Position numbers and translations under genes: made by a program
Assembly (NCBI RefSeq): GCF_030384665.1
Contig: NC_083675.1
Span: 2,166,001 to 2,230,000 of the forward strand
Source: Lodderomyces elongisporus
Lineage: Eukaryota; Ascomycota; Pichiomycetes; Serinales; Debaryomycetaceae
Direction of reading: 5' to 3'
Length of the DNA stretch: 64,000 nucleotides
The notes under the pieces: generated by a model
What the model saw: only the letters and a program-made list of their open reading frames with translations
The model's database searches: none
Told to the model about the DNA's origin: nothing
Part shown: one piece after another, positions 1 through 10,792 of the stretch
Numbering within the stretch: the first letter of the stretch is position 1
How the letters are laid out: each line of letters opens with the position of its first letter

Positions 1-26
1 CACGCAAGAGCTCCCTAAGTATACTC

Positions 27-383
27 ATGAACACACCGGAACCAGAAACAGGGCTCGATACTCCAGCTCAAGTACCACCAATACCAAAGAGGAAAACAGT
101 TTCACCACCTGCAACTTTACCTAAACAAGGCACGTTCAAAGCAACTCACGAGAGAAGCCGATCGATTCTGGATACTCACGCGGCTAGAATTCAACATGAA
201 AAATCAATATCACCAGGAGCCAGAGCTAGATACGAAAGAGGTATAGATGTTAGAGGAAAAGAGCGCAACTCAAATAACGCAATGATTGCAGTTGCAGCTT
301 TGACTGCTGCAGCAGATATCCCATTTCCCTTGAAATCAGCTGAAGTAATGTCTTTGGAACAACAGCAACAACAACAGCAACAA

Positions 384-424
<41 letters not shown>

Positions 425-3419
425 ACAGCAACAAATAGCCGATGCCAATGTTGCAAATGAATCCCTGCCACAAGTTTCGACAAGACCAGTAAAAGGTTTG
501 ACACAGGCACTGGACAAGAGTCTATCTACTGCTGAAAGTAGAGAAAAAGAAAAGGTAAATACAGATGCGGTTGACATTGACTTTGACGTTGACGTTGACG
601 TTGACGTTGACGTTGCAGCAGTTGTTGAGGCGGGGGAAGTCAAACAAAATAAGACAAAGAAAGCTCAGCAGGAGCAGGAAAAGCAACAAGAACGGCAAAA
701 GAAGAAAAAGACAACAGTATCTTCAGTGCCAGCAGCAGCAACTCAGACTACTGATTCATCATCAGCAACAACAATAACAACAACAGGCACATCCACATCC
801 ACTTCCACATCCACAACTACAACTGTAGGAAAGAAAAGAAAAACCGAAGTACCACCTTTGAAAACTTACCAAGTAGATCCAGATTCCGGATTAATTGGAT
901 GCATATGTGGAATAGAAGATGACGATGGTTTCACCATTCAGTGTGATATATGTTTTCGATGGCAGCATTGTGTTTGTATGGGCTATGAAAACGGTGACGA
1001 AGTGCCCGAAGATGAGTATAAATGTTACTATTGCGATTCTGAGAAATGGGGAAAATTTGATCCATTGGTTGCCAGAGAAAAGACACTTGCAAGACTTGAT
1101 AACGAAAGAATCGAGCAGGAAGAAAAAAGCAACGAGACTGTTGATGAAATTGAACATAAAAGTGATATGAAAAAAGAGATTTTAGAATCAGGAACAGTAT
1201 CGGCACCACATTCAGTATCTTCATTAGCTGCTAATCAAGAACCTGTACCGATACCACCTCCAAACAATAAACGGAAACAACTGAATTCAGATAAAGGTGA
1301 AAAAAAGAGGAAAACAGATGATAAGGGAAACGGTAGAAAGTCACCTCCTACAGTACCTACTACACCTACGCAAACTGCGATAGCAACGTCCGGAGCCATT
1401 AACAATACCTCTTCGCTGGTGACTGCAGAACACAAAGTCAAGTTTGACGAGGAAGCTCCAAACAAGAACAACGAGCTTTTGGAAGATGGTGTTACAGCCG
1501 AAACATACCAGTCTGTTTATTACAAGTTGAAGGAGAATGATTTTAAACGTAACTCTGTTAAATCATTCATTGTAGATGCTGGTGTTGAGTTTGTCAACAG
1601 TTTAACGGAGTTACCAAAATTAGAGCAACAACAACTTCAACAACATCAGAAACGTGTCTCAACTTTTAGGGGTGTTCAAATTATGTCTCCAGGTCAATTT
1701 AAAGCAATAAAATTAAGTAGAATTGTGCTTCCCAAGTATCAAAAGTATCTTCAGGACCATAATAAGTTGGGCGGTAAAAAGAAGAATTTCAACAAGACAA
1801 AAGTGGAAGTAAAGCCATATACTGATAACTCAAAGCACAAATTTAATGGGATCTCGAAACTATCTTTGTTTATTACAACTACTGATGGCGCGTTAGTCAT
1901 ACCAGAAAATACTCCAATCATTGAATATCTTGGAGAAATTGATTTCTTTAAAGATTACTGCAATGATAGTATTAACCAATATTCTTTATGGGGAACAACA
2001 AAACCAAAGGTTTTGAAAGCAAGTATTCCGGGCAAGGAAAAGTCTATTGATATTGTGTTGGACTCGAGGTTTGTTGGAAATGAGAGTAGGTTTATTAGAA
2101 AGTCGTGTTTGTCTTCAGCCAACTGCAAAATCCAAACTATTTACATTCCCGAGCTAAAGAAGTTCAAGTTTTTGGTAGTTACATCTCGACCAATTACATT
2201 GAAAGCTGAGAATGCCGACGAGGAGTTGAGATTGCCTTGGGATTGGGATTCACAACACCCAATTTTGAAGTTGTATGAGAACAATAGCCTGGAGAAGTTT
2301 GAAAATTTGACAAACGAAGAGAAATCAGCATTGATTACATATGTCGATAATTATCTCCATTTCGTTGAATGTGGCTGCTCAACCCATTCTAATTATAATA
2401 ATTGTGCAATCTTCAAGATTAAGAAGGCAACAAGCTACTTGATGAGATCAACAAGGAAAGCCTCAAGCATAAGTAATATAAACTTGGGCAAATCCAAGGA
2501 TGAATTGGTGTTGCCCCGGCCAGACAAAAAATATGTTAGTTGGGATGAGCGGATGGCTGAAAGAGATCAACAATTGCAAAAGGAGTTACTTGAGCAAAAA
2601 TCAGTTAGCAAAGAGTCTGAAAATGAGAGTGATGCAAATATTGTTTTGGCTGAGCTGGATGGAAAGGATAAGAACACGGAGAAGGAAGCAGCTAGGGAGG
2701 AAGTTATCAAAAAGCCCATTTATCCTTTTAAACGTCTTTACAAGCAAAAGATGATTTTAAAGGCTAAAAAGGAAGCTTTACTCAATTCCAAAAATGTCAT
2801 TATTGCAAAAGATATTGATGATATTGAAATGAAGGATGTAGAGAAAGTCAAAGAACAAACAGAGGATGGAAAAGATGAAGTAAAAGAATATAAAAAAGAG
2901 GAAGAAGAAGAAGAAGCAGGAGCAGGAGAAAAAGAAGATGTTTCTGGTTTCATTCCAATCCCTATCGTTCCACAATTACTTTCCAAAATTGAGGCGGAGT
3001 TGGAAATCACATTACTGATACTGAGAAAACCTCTGGCGCCGGTTGTTAGTACAGATATTGGGATTGACAAGATCGGGGTCGACAAATTACCAGGTTTGCC
3101 TCATGAATTCAATGCGAAAGCGAATCGTACTTCCATCAGCAGGCAAGGCTCATCCACCAAATTGGGGGATGATAATGTAGTAAGCACAACCACAAGATCA
3201 GAAATTACTGCCTCAGTTGCTCCTACATCTACGGCAGCTTTTGGTGCTTCTTCTGCCGCTGTTCCAACTAGTATCTCAACCAATACTAATCCTACTACCA
3301 TTGCTTCTACTCCATCATCTTCGTCTGTTGTTAGTGCCACAAGTTCGGTTTTACCTCAAGATAAACCAAAGCCTGTAAAAAAGCTATCATTTGCTGATTA
3401 CAAAAAGAAAATGAAGTAG
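27..3419 (+). CDS. SET3: PHD finger and SET domain protein, Set3 family (SET3C histone deacetylase complex)
   Basis: Set3 is the PHD/SET scaffold of the SET3C deacetylase complex, which is recruited to H3K4-methylated chromatin and represses transcription; in Candida it affects morphogenesis. Visible features: a 25-Gln run (about residues 112-136), an Asp-Val repeat (about 185-195), a PHD zinc finger (about 290-340, starting CICG and with a CDIC pair), and a diverged SET region (about 600-780). The SET motif normally like RFINHSC reads RFIRKSC, so the catalytic Asn/His pair is absent, as expected for a Set3 subfamily that is considered non-catalytic. The C-terminus ends in a lysine-rich segment after LSFADY. 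The reading frame stays open upstream of this ATG to the window edge, so the true start could lie outside. Set4 is the alternative, but the length and layout fit Set3. It is convergent with the iron permease gene. Confidence 0.88.
360..434. repeat. CAA/CAG run (25 glutamine codons) in SET3
   Basis: Interrupted CAA/CAG trinucleotide run, in frame, encoding 25 consecutive glutamines. It is likely length-polymorphic. Confidence 0.95.
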
Positions 3420-4003
3420 TTGAACTTTTCTAAAAGACGAGTTTTATTGTTCTAGGTTTGATATAGATATTCTTACACTATGTATTATTAATTGACATTT
3501 CTATAACTAATGCCTCTTTATTCAGGTTTTTGAAAAAAAAAAAGATGGGAAATCGTTTTGGTTTGTGCCCGCAATCAGTATAGTATTAAGGAATTAAAAC
3601 AAAAAACAAAAACAACAAAAAAACAAACAAACTATATAATGAACTATATTTATTCATGAACAGAATGCCCATTTGAAACCCCATAAAAAAAAAATAAGTT
3701 TGAAATTGAAAAAATAAACAAATAAAAATAAAAATAACATGATTCAAGTCAGATGGTAAAAGTAATTGTAGTATTATTATTTATTTCCTCCTCGTTTAAC
3801 TTCTGATTATTTCCATTATTTGTTAATTCTCGTGAAGAACTTGTTTGAAACCGTTAAAGAACTTCAAGACTTTGATTTTACCATAGAAACAAAACTTGCT
3901 TCATTTAGGTAAATATATATATATAAGTGCATGTGTGTGTGTGTGTGTGCGCGTGTGCGTGGGTGTGCGTGTGTGTGCGTGAGAGTACAAATATATCAAG
4001 TCT
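3420..4003. other. Convergent intergenic region, SET3 / FTR
   Basis: A 3' flanking region shared by two convergent genes. It is AT-rich with A runs and holds a GT-rich microsatellite (about 3931-3982) just before the permease stop codon. I see no gene. Confidence 0.8.
3931..3982. repeat. GT-rich microsatellite
   Basis: Imperfect GT/GC dinucleotide run, about 50 bp, in the 3' flank of the permease gene. Confidence 0.85.
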
Positions 4004-5194
4004 TTACTTTTCAACAGATTCCATCAATTTACTCGAGGCAAGATCATCAGTTTGACCATCACCTGTTTCTTCTTCTTCTTCCTCCTCTGCTTGGTTTGCA
4101 AACTTGTGTTGTTTAATTTGTTTAAACAATGCTTGCTTTTCCTCTTCGCTCAACTCATTCTTCTTTTTACCTTTGATATGGTACATTGGGTTCAAAGATC
4201 TCAAGGTGACATTCTTCAAGAATGGCAAATGGCCATGCTTCTCCTCGTACAACATGAGTCCAATTGTAATCATCACTGCAATCCAGTAAACATTGTAAGA
4301 AATGACTGAGCCGTAGGTGGCTGAGTTTTGCCACCCGAGAATGGCATTGAATATATCCCAACCATTATCGGTTAATGGATTGCAACAATTCACATGCCAA
4401 ACTGACTTGGCGATATCATAAGTTCCTGGTCCATTGCCATTTTCAGCCGCATCGCCACCAGTACGAACATTGTATTGGTGCGCCTCAATGAACCAAACAC
4501 CACGTGAGAACAAACCTGCTGCAATCAAGTATAATATACACGTGGAGATGATCAAAAAGATTTGCATCGACATATTGGAACCGAAATAGTAGAGCAACAC
4601 ACCAACCACGGCACCCGCAATCAAGCCGCAAATGACTGGAAGTGGGAACGATGAGGCTGGTTGGTTGATACCAACACCACCAACAAACACCACTGCCTCC
4701 AAACCTTCTCTAAGACAAGTGATAAATGGCAAGATGAATAATGCGTTACGCTTGGTGAATCTTGCCAAATCAAATCTTGCCAACCAACCCTTTTTAACCA
4801 GTTTAGGTTCCTTAACAATTGCCTGGGCCAACTTAACTCTCCATTTCTCTTGCATCTTGTTGATTCTCAACATTGGAATACCCATAATTGAAATCAACAC
4901 TGTAGCAATAAGACAAAATATACCTTCCCACAAATCTTCAGATTTACCCCAAACGTCTTTGCCCAAACCATAAAAGGCGCCAATGAATGCTCCACCAATA
5001 ATAAGACATATTAGTATACCACACCCTGCACCAATCCAAATCTGGTTTCGCAATTTTTTATAGACTGCCGAGTCCGTTTGACCATCGCCCAAGCCTTGTT
5101 TCAAGAATGCAAGAAGCACGGAAACGACAATGACTGCTTCTAGTGCCTCTCGAAATACGACAAAGAAGATCTGAACATTAAATACATTGACCAT
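4004..5194 (-). CDS. FTR1: High-affinity iron permease, Ftr1 family (paralogue A)
   Basis: Plasma-membrane ferric permease of 396 aa that works with a multicopper ferroxidase (Fet3 type) in reductive iron uptake. About seven hydrophobic segments are visible. The first carries the iron-ligand motif REALE (REXLE type, residues about 15-19) and the fourth carries REGLE (about 162-166). The exocytoplasmic loop motif that is DASE in Ftr1 reads DAAE here, a Ser to Ala change not shared by the neighbouring paralogue. The C-terminal cytoplasmic tail is acidic (a run of Glu). The start is the only ATG that keeps the family N-terminus MVNVFNVQIFF, which is identical in the second copy through that point. 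It lies in tandem, same strand, about 2.1 kb from a second FTR gene. It may correspond to Candida FTR2; I cannot assign which copy is the orthologue. Confidence 0.93.
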   Translation of the reverse strand: MVNVFNVQIFFVVFREALEAVIVVSVLLAFLKQGLGDGQTDSAVYKKLRNQIWIGAGCGILICLIIGGAFIGAFYGLGKDVWGKSEDLWEGIFCLIATVLISIMGIPMLRINKMQEKWRVKLAQAIVKEPKLVKKGWLARFDLARFTKRNALFILPFITCLREGLEAVVFVGGVGINQPASSFPLPVICGLIAGAVVGVLLYYFGSNMSMQIFLIISTCILYLIAAGLFSRGVWFIEAHQYNVRTGGDAAENGNGPGTYDIAKSVWHVNCCNPLTDNGWDIFNAILGWQNSATYGSVISYNVYWIAVMITIGLMLYEEKHGHLPFLKNVTLRSLNPMYHIKGKKKNELSEEEKQALFKQIKQHKFANQAEEEEEEETGDGQTDDLASSKLMESVEK

Positions 5195-7250
5195 GGTGAT
5201 GAAAAGATTGTCAACAACACTCTGATTCTATCCTGGTATGTGTCAAGTAAAGTGTTTCTTTTTTTTTGTTTAATTATGTATATATATATATATCTAGAGT
5301 CCTTCTTTTATTTTTTTTTGTTTAGTTCTTTTCCATCAGAGTGGGAAAATTTTACTCAATTTAAGGAATTGTGCCGCATTTTTATAAGTCCTCGGGAAAA
5401 GTGGACTCAAACTGCTTTCAACAATAATTTCATGGAAAAAAAAAAAAAAGAAAAAAAGAAATCAGGGAAAATTATAATAATTGGATAAAGAAATGGCATT
5501 AGAATGAAGTCAGCTTGAATAGAACAAAAAACAATAAAAGGAAAAATGGTTGTTTTGCAAAAAAAGAAAAAAGAAACAATTCATAACTTATTTTCTTGAA
5601 AGTGGTGTTAGGTGAATGCAGTGGAGTACTGGCTCGAGTGTATATTGTTTTTGTTTTATTCTTTCTCTATCATCTGTTCTTGTATTGTATATTCCTTTTC
5701 CTTTTCTTTTTTGTAAAAAATTCAATAATGAGCTGATATATATGTATAAATATCTTGGTCAAATAATAATATTTGGTTTTATATTTGGTAATCAGTTTAG
5801 TAATAAGTTTAATAGTATGTAAGTTGAATTTAGTTTGGCTTGAGGGCTAATGGGGCTATACGCGGTAATGTTTTTAGCCATTCCCTCTATATGGTCTTTA
5901 GCACCAAAAAGAAAAAGAAAAAGAAAAAAAACAAAGAAACAAATAGTGCAATGCAAGGACATGTAGGATTGCAATGATTTTATGCCAAATTAGAAATGGG
6001 TCTTGTATATGGTGATTGTGAATATTTTTTCAAGTCAAAGTGAGGATACTGCTCTTTATGAATAGAATGCTAGATAATGCAGACATCATTTAGTTGGTAG
6101 ATGCAGATTTGTGATGTGACGTGATCTGGATCGAGATATAATTTGCAACTATTTCTCCATGCTTGTTATAGTTTTCATCTGTAAAAGATGATGGAACCGT
6201 GGTTTTCATTTGAACTGAAACTGACCTTTGTCATTTGTTATTTGTCATTTGTTATTTGTTATTTTTTTTTTTTTTTGGAAAAAATAAAGACACAACATCC
6301 TCTTTCTTTAATTTTTGATTGGCCAAGACAAATTTGGCATAACATTCCCGTAGGTGCGAAGGGACGAGTAGTTTATAATTAGAACAGGGTTCTGGCTCCA
6401 CAATGCTTGGCATCTGAAGCCAAGCACAGCTCATTCGCGCACAGCACAACAGCGCTCGCGCACAGCACCATGATATATCAATTTGTGATCCGGAACCAGG
6501 TAGCGTCGTAAAAAGTGATTCCAAGCCTCATTTCCAAGCCTCTTACCCAGCCACATAAAACAATAAAAAAAAACAACCAGTAAAATGGCTTTACGTGGTT
6601 AGATCTGAGGTGCATATATGTAATTATATACATATACATATACCTATATGTATAGGTATATGTATGAGAAACAGTTGAGTTTGTTGTTAGCCCGTAAAAA
6701 ATGTGTATTAAAAACTGCAAGTTATTTCTTGCAAACATAAAAGTAAAAAATAAAGGTAAAAAAATAAAATAAACAACAACAATTGAGAAACAATTCAAAA
6801 CATATAAACAGGATTAGTCTTGAAACTCGGTGCCACGAAATAAAAGAATAAAAAAAGATGAAAATGACAAAAAGACAGATAATGAAAACAGTAAAGAAGA
6901 ATTTATAACCCCATAAACCCCTTTCCCTTTTTTTTTCACTTCCTCCCCAAATTATGGTAATGAAAAAAAAAGAATTACAAAAACAAATAGGAAAACCTGA
7001 AGAAAGAACATCTAGTATGAACACATTAGTGACTTGTTGAAAAAGATGAAAGGATTCAAAAGAAATAAACCATTTGTAATTAGAATACCAACCAAACAAA
7101 CAAACAAAAAAAAAGAAAGACAAAAGTCCTTCATATATATATTTATATATATATATATGTGTGTGTGTGTGCGATTTGTTTTTGTTTAGTAGTTAATTCT
7201 AATTATTTCCAGTTTTCCCTTTCTTTTCCCTTTCTCTTCTTCTTGTTGAT
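5195..7250. other. 2.1-kb spacer between the two iron permease genes
   Basis: Promoter of paralogue A and 3' flank of paralogue B. AT-rich with many homopolymers. It contains a perfect 15-bp inverted repeat (6634-6665), AGATAA (GATA-type) sites at 6072 and 6877, and TA/TG dinucleotide runs near 7135-7172. No ORF here resembles a gene. Confidence 0.75.
6634..6665. repeat. Perfect 15-bp inverted repeat, 2-nt loop
   Basis: Arms 6634-6648 and 6651-6665 are exact reverse complements, including CATATACCTATA / TATAGGTATATG, with a TG spacer. The sequence could form a hairpin in DNA or RNA. Confidence 0.9.
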
Positions 7251-8423
7251 TTAGTGACTTGCTTTTTCAGAGTCTACCAATTTGTTTGAAGCGGTTTCAT
7301 CAATTTCGTGTACAACATTGTCGTCGCTTTGTTGTTCAGCAAATCTTTGTTGTCTAACTTGGGCAAACAATTTGCTCTTTTCCTCTTCAGATAATTCGTG
7401 TTTCTTTTTGTTTTTGATGTGGTACATTGGGTTTAATGATCTCAAGGTAACTCCCTTCAAGAATGGCAAGTGGCCGTGTTTTTCTTCAAAGAGCATCAAC
7501 ATCAATACGGCAATTACTGCCAACCAGTAGATATTGTATGAAATGACTGAGCCGTAGGTGGCTGAGTTTTGCCATCCGAGCAAAGCGTTAAAGATATCCC
7601 AACCGTTATCGGTTTCTGGGTTGCAGCAGTTGACGTGCCAGACTGACTTGGCGACATCGTAAGTTCCAGGACCACTTCCGTTTTCTGAAGCGTCACCACC
7701 GGTTGCTTGGTTGTATTTGTATGTTTCAAAGTACCAGATACCACGTGAGAACAAACCAGCGGCGATCAAGTACAAGATTCCGGTGGAAATGATCAAAAAG
7801 ATTTGCATTGATAAACTTGAGCCAAAGTAGTATAACAAGGTACCAACGGCAATACCCGCAATCAATCCGACAATCACGGGGATGGGGAAACTTGTTGCTG
7901 GTTGGTTTAAGCCCACACCACCAACAAACACCACTGCTTCCAAGCCTTCTCTAAGACAGGTGATAAATGGCAAGATGAATAATGCGTACCTCTTTGTGAA
8001 TTGGCCAATTTTGAATCTGTCCTTTTTGGAGTCTGGTTGTTTGACCAATGCCTGGGCCAACTTGACTCTCCATTTTTCCTTCATTTTGTTGATTCTCAAC
8101 ATGGGGATACCCATCAAGGAGATCAATACTGTGGCAATGATACAAAAGATACCTTCCCATAAGTCTTCTGATTTGGACCAAATGTCATTACCCAAACCGT
8201 AAAATGCACCGATAAAGGCGCAACCAATGATAAGACATATAATGACCCCTAGTATTGCTCCTAGCCAGACTTGTCGTTTTAATTTTTTGTAAACCTTTGG
8301 GTCTTCAGTGGAGCTTCCGAGACCTTGTTTCAAAAAGGCAAGAAGCACCGAAACGACAATGACAGCCTCAAGGGATTCTCTAAAGACAATAAAGAAGATT
8401 TGAACGTTGAAGACGTTAACCAT
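7251..8423 (-). CDS. FTR1: High-affinity iron permease, Ftr1 family (paralogue B)
   Basis: A second ferric permease of 390 aa, close to the neighbouring copy along its whole length. Iron-binding motifs: RESLE in the first membrane segment, REGLE in the fourth, and an intact DASE in the exocytoplasmic loop. The C-terminal tail is acidic, ends in charged residues and differs from paralogue A. The N-terminus MVNVFNVQIFF matches the neighbour, which supports the start. Same strand and tandem arrangement suggest local duplication. The 2.4-kb upstream region has several GATA-type sites and one GCCAAGAAA site on the minus strand, consistent with iron- and pH-responsive control (inference). With the intact DASE motif this copy is the better candidate for the canonical Ftr1 role. 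Confidence 0.94.
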   Translation of the reverse strand: MVNVFNVQIFFIVFRESLEAVIVVSVLLAFLKQGLGSSTEDPKVYKKLKRQVWLGAILGVIICLIIGCAFIGAFYGLGNDIWSKSEDLWEGIFCIIATVLISLMGIPMLRINKMKEKWRVKLAQALVKQPDSKKDRFKIGQFTKRYALFILPFITCLREGLEAVVFVGGVGLNQPATSFPIPVIVGLIAGIAVGTLLYYFGSSLSMQIFLIISTGILYLIAAGLFSRGIWYFETYKYNQATGGDASENGSGPGTYDVAKSVWHVNCCNPETDNGWDIFNALLGWQNSATYGSVISYNIYWLAVIAVLMLMLFEEKHGHLPFLKGVTLRSLNPMYHIKNKKKHELSEEEKSKLFAQVRQQRFAEQQSDDNVVHEIDETASNKLVDSEKASH

Positions 8424-10792
8424 TGTTTAAATTAAAAGGGCTGCAAAATTGAAAAAATAGAAAGGATTGAGTTATTATTAGTGAGAATAATATTTTATTT
8501 TTTATTTTTTAAAAAGAAACAGTGTCTGAAAAGCAAGAAAATAAAAAAATAAAAAATAAATTTATAGAAATATTCTTAGCAGTGTCTGACAGGGTTAATA
8601 TTTTTTATGTTCTTCTCTACTCGTATCTGTATATTGTAGTGAGTTTGATAGTGAACTTGTTAGTGTCTGGCGTCCAATGTCTGGTGTCTGATGGAGTGAG
8701 GATAAACTTTGAAGGAAGAACGGAGGGGGGGAGGAGGTAGGGAATTTGGTAAGAAGTTTGGAAGTTGGCTCTCAAAATCAAGTGTCTTGCTTAGGAATTA
8801 TTTGGGAAAAAAGAGGAAAAAGAGGAAGAAGAGGGAGGAAGTTTGGGATATGAGAACTTCTCTTTGGTTTATATAGATAAAATTTTTTTTTTTCTATTCT
8901 TCTCTCTCTACTTATTCAAACAATTGGGTAATGAATGGGTAATTTAGGGATAGGTAGACGGAGACAAAGGAGTGTAGTATTGGGTTAAGGTAGTCAATGA
9001 TGCATACATTAGAAAGAGGTGCAAAGAGTTGGTGTTTCTAATTCTAGTTCTTGTTCTTGTTCACTCTTTGTTTCCACTCTTTAATTTCTCATTTTGTAGT
9101 TTTCAATATACAACAACAATAGAGATGCAGTTGGTGTTATTTAGTGTCTGTCTGTTAGATTATGCATTTATTTGTCTGTCTGTCTGTCTGCTAATTGGTG
9201 TTGTTGTTGATTGATCAGATAAAAAAAAAAAATTTAATTTAAATTTTTAAATGTATTTAAATTTTAAATTAAATTATTTTTCATATTCAAGAATACGAGA
9301 AAGTCCATAAAAAAAAAGAAGGACAAACTAAAAAAATTTGTTAATACAAGCCAAAATCCTTTACTAAAGAATCTCTTGATGCTGATTGGATAATTTGGGA
9401 TATGACATTCTTTTTTTAAGGGCAAAGTTTCTCTAGAAGTCACTGAAAGAGATTTGATCAATCAGATAAAAGAACCAATAAAATTATCTGTATAAGTGGA
9501 AGCAGAAGCAGGTTTGAAGAAAATAAATAAAAAAATAAAATTTACAAACCAAATTTAAAAAATGCAGCCAATCATCGTTTGACTTCTCCTTCCGTTTGCA
9601 GGCATTTAACCAATTACACTATTGTGAAGTTGTTGTTGTGAAAACACTTCTATATTCGTCTCTCCATTCCACTCTATTCCTCTCTTTTTTTTTCTGTTTT
9701 GCCCTTTTCTAAGGCTCACCATGTTTTGTCTTGTATAGAAACTACATGTTGGTAATACAAACAATAGTTGTTGTTATTGTTAAAACTAAAAAGGAAATAT
9801 AAGTATAAATATAAATAAAAAATTATCAAAAAGAAACAGATGCATGAAACAAAGGCAATAAGTTTTGAAAAAAACAAAAAGAAAGAATGAATTTAAGCCT
9901 CTACATTTGTTTTTAAGCCCACCATCTCTGATTATTTCGATACTTTGTCTTGACCTGAATAACGAGGCTTAATTTGAGTTAGAAGAAAAGGTAAGAAAAT
10001 AAAAAAAAGGGTAAGGCTTGACTTAATCATCTCTTGTTGTTCAGCCGTGTTAGGCTATAATGAAATACAAGTTACTACTCTCTCAAAAAGGTGTAAATTG
10101 GTTCAATTCACTTTAATTCTCAATTTTGCAAATAAAACTTGGTTTTTTTTTTTCATTTTTTCATTTTTTTATTTTTCACTGTCACTGTCACTTTTCCTGT
10201 CTCCGTGCTTCGGCTTTAAAAAAAAGACTTTGTACAATTGAAATGGATTATTGTCTTCCTTTTAACTATGTCTGTTTTTTCAGATTTTTCTTGGCTTTCT
10301 TTTTCATTAATATTCGCAGGACAGACAGACAGACACTTTTTTTATATACTTTTTTTTTTTGAATATTTTTAGACACAAAAAATGTTAATAATCCTGAAAA
10401 AAAAGTCTTGGCAGGGAGAAAGTAAGTAAACAGACAGACAGATAAATTAAAGAGATTGGAAAGATAAAGAGGAGGTATACAATATGTGTGTCAATATGTA
10501 TGTAGATGTACCAATACACATAATAATTATGCTATGAGAATGGCGCCATCTCTCCTTTCATATTAATTTTTTAGTAAAGATAACTACACTGAAGAGTAAA
10601 TAGTTCCATTACATTTACTATTAGCATTTTCCATCTCCCTTTCATTTTCTTTTCTTTTTTTACTTTATTTACGTATGCACCCCCCCCTCCATTAACAAGT
10701 TTTATATTCGTATCTTCCTTTTCTCTGCTGATGACAAAAAAAAAAATGAAGTCACAATAATTTGTCAAGGTAGTGTTTCTCAAACATATTAA
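8424..10792. other. 2.4-kb gene-free region, promoter of FTR paralogue B
   Basis: Upstream of the permease and downstream of IRR1. It contains AGATAA or TTATCT at 8875, 9217, 9464, 9484, 10440 and 10462; a Rim101-type site (TTTCTTGGC) at 10287-10295; a GTCT run at about 9172-9191; an AT-only inverted repeat at about 9232-9276; and short C runs near 10680. No gene-like ORF. Confidence 0.75.

Noticed and set aside
191..643. Antisense ORF with a long Cys run opposite SET3
   Set aside because: It is the reverse frame of the CAA/CAG repeat; no domain.
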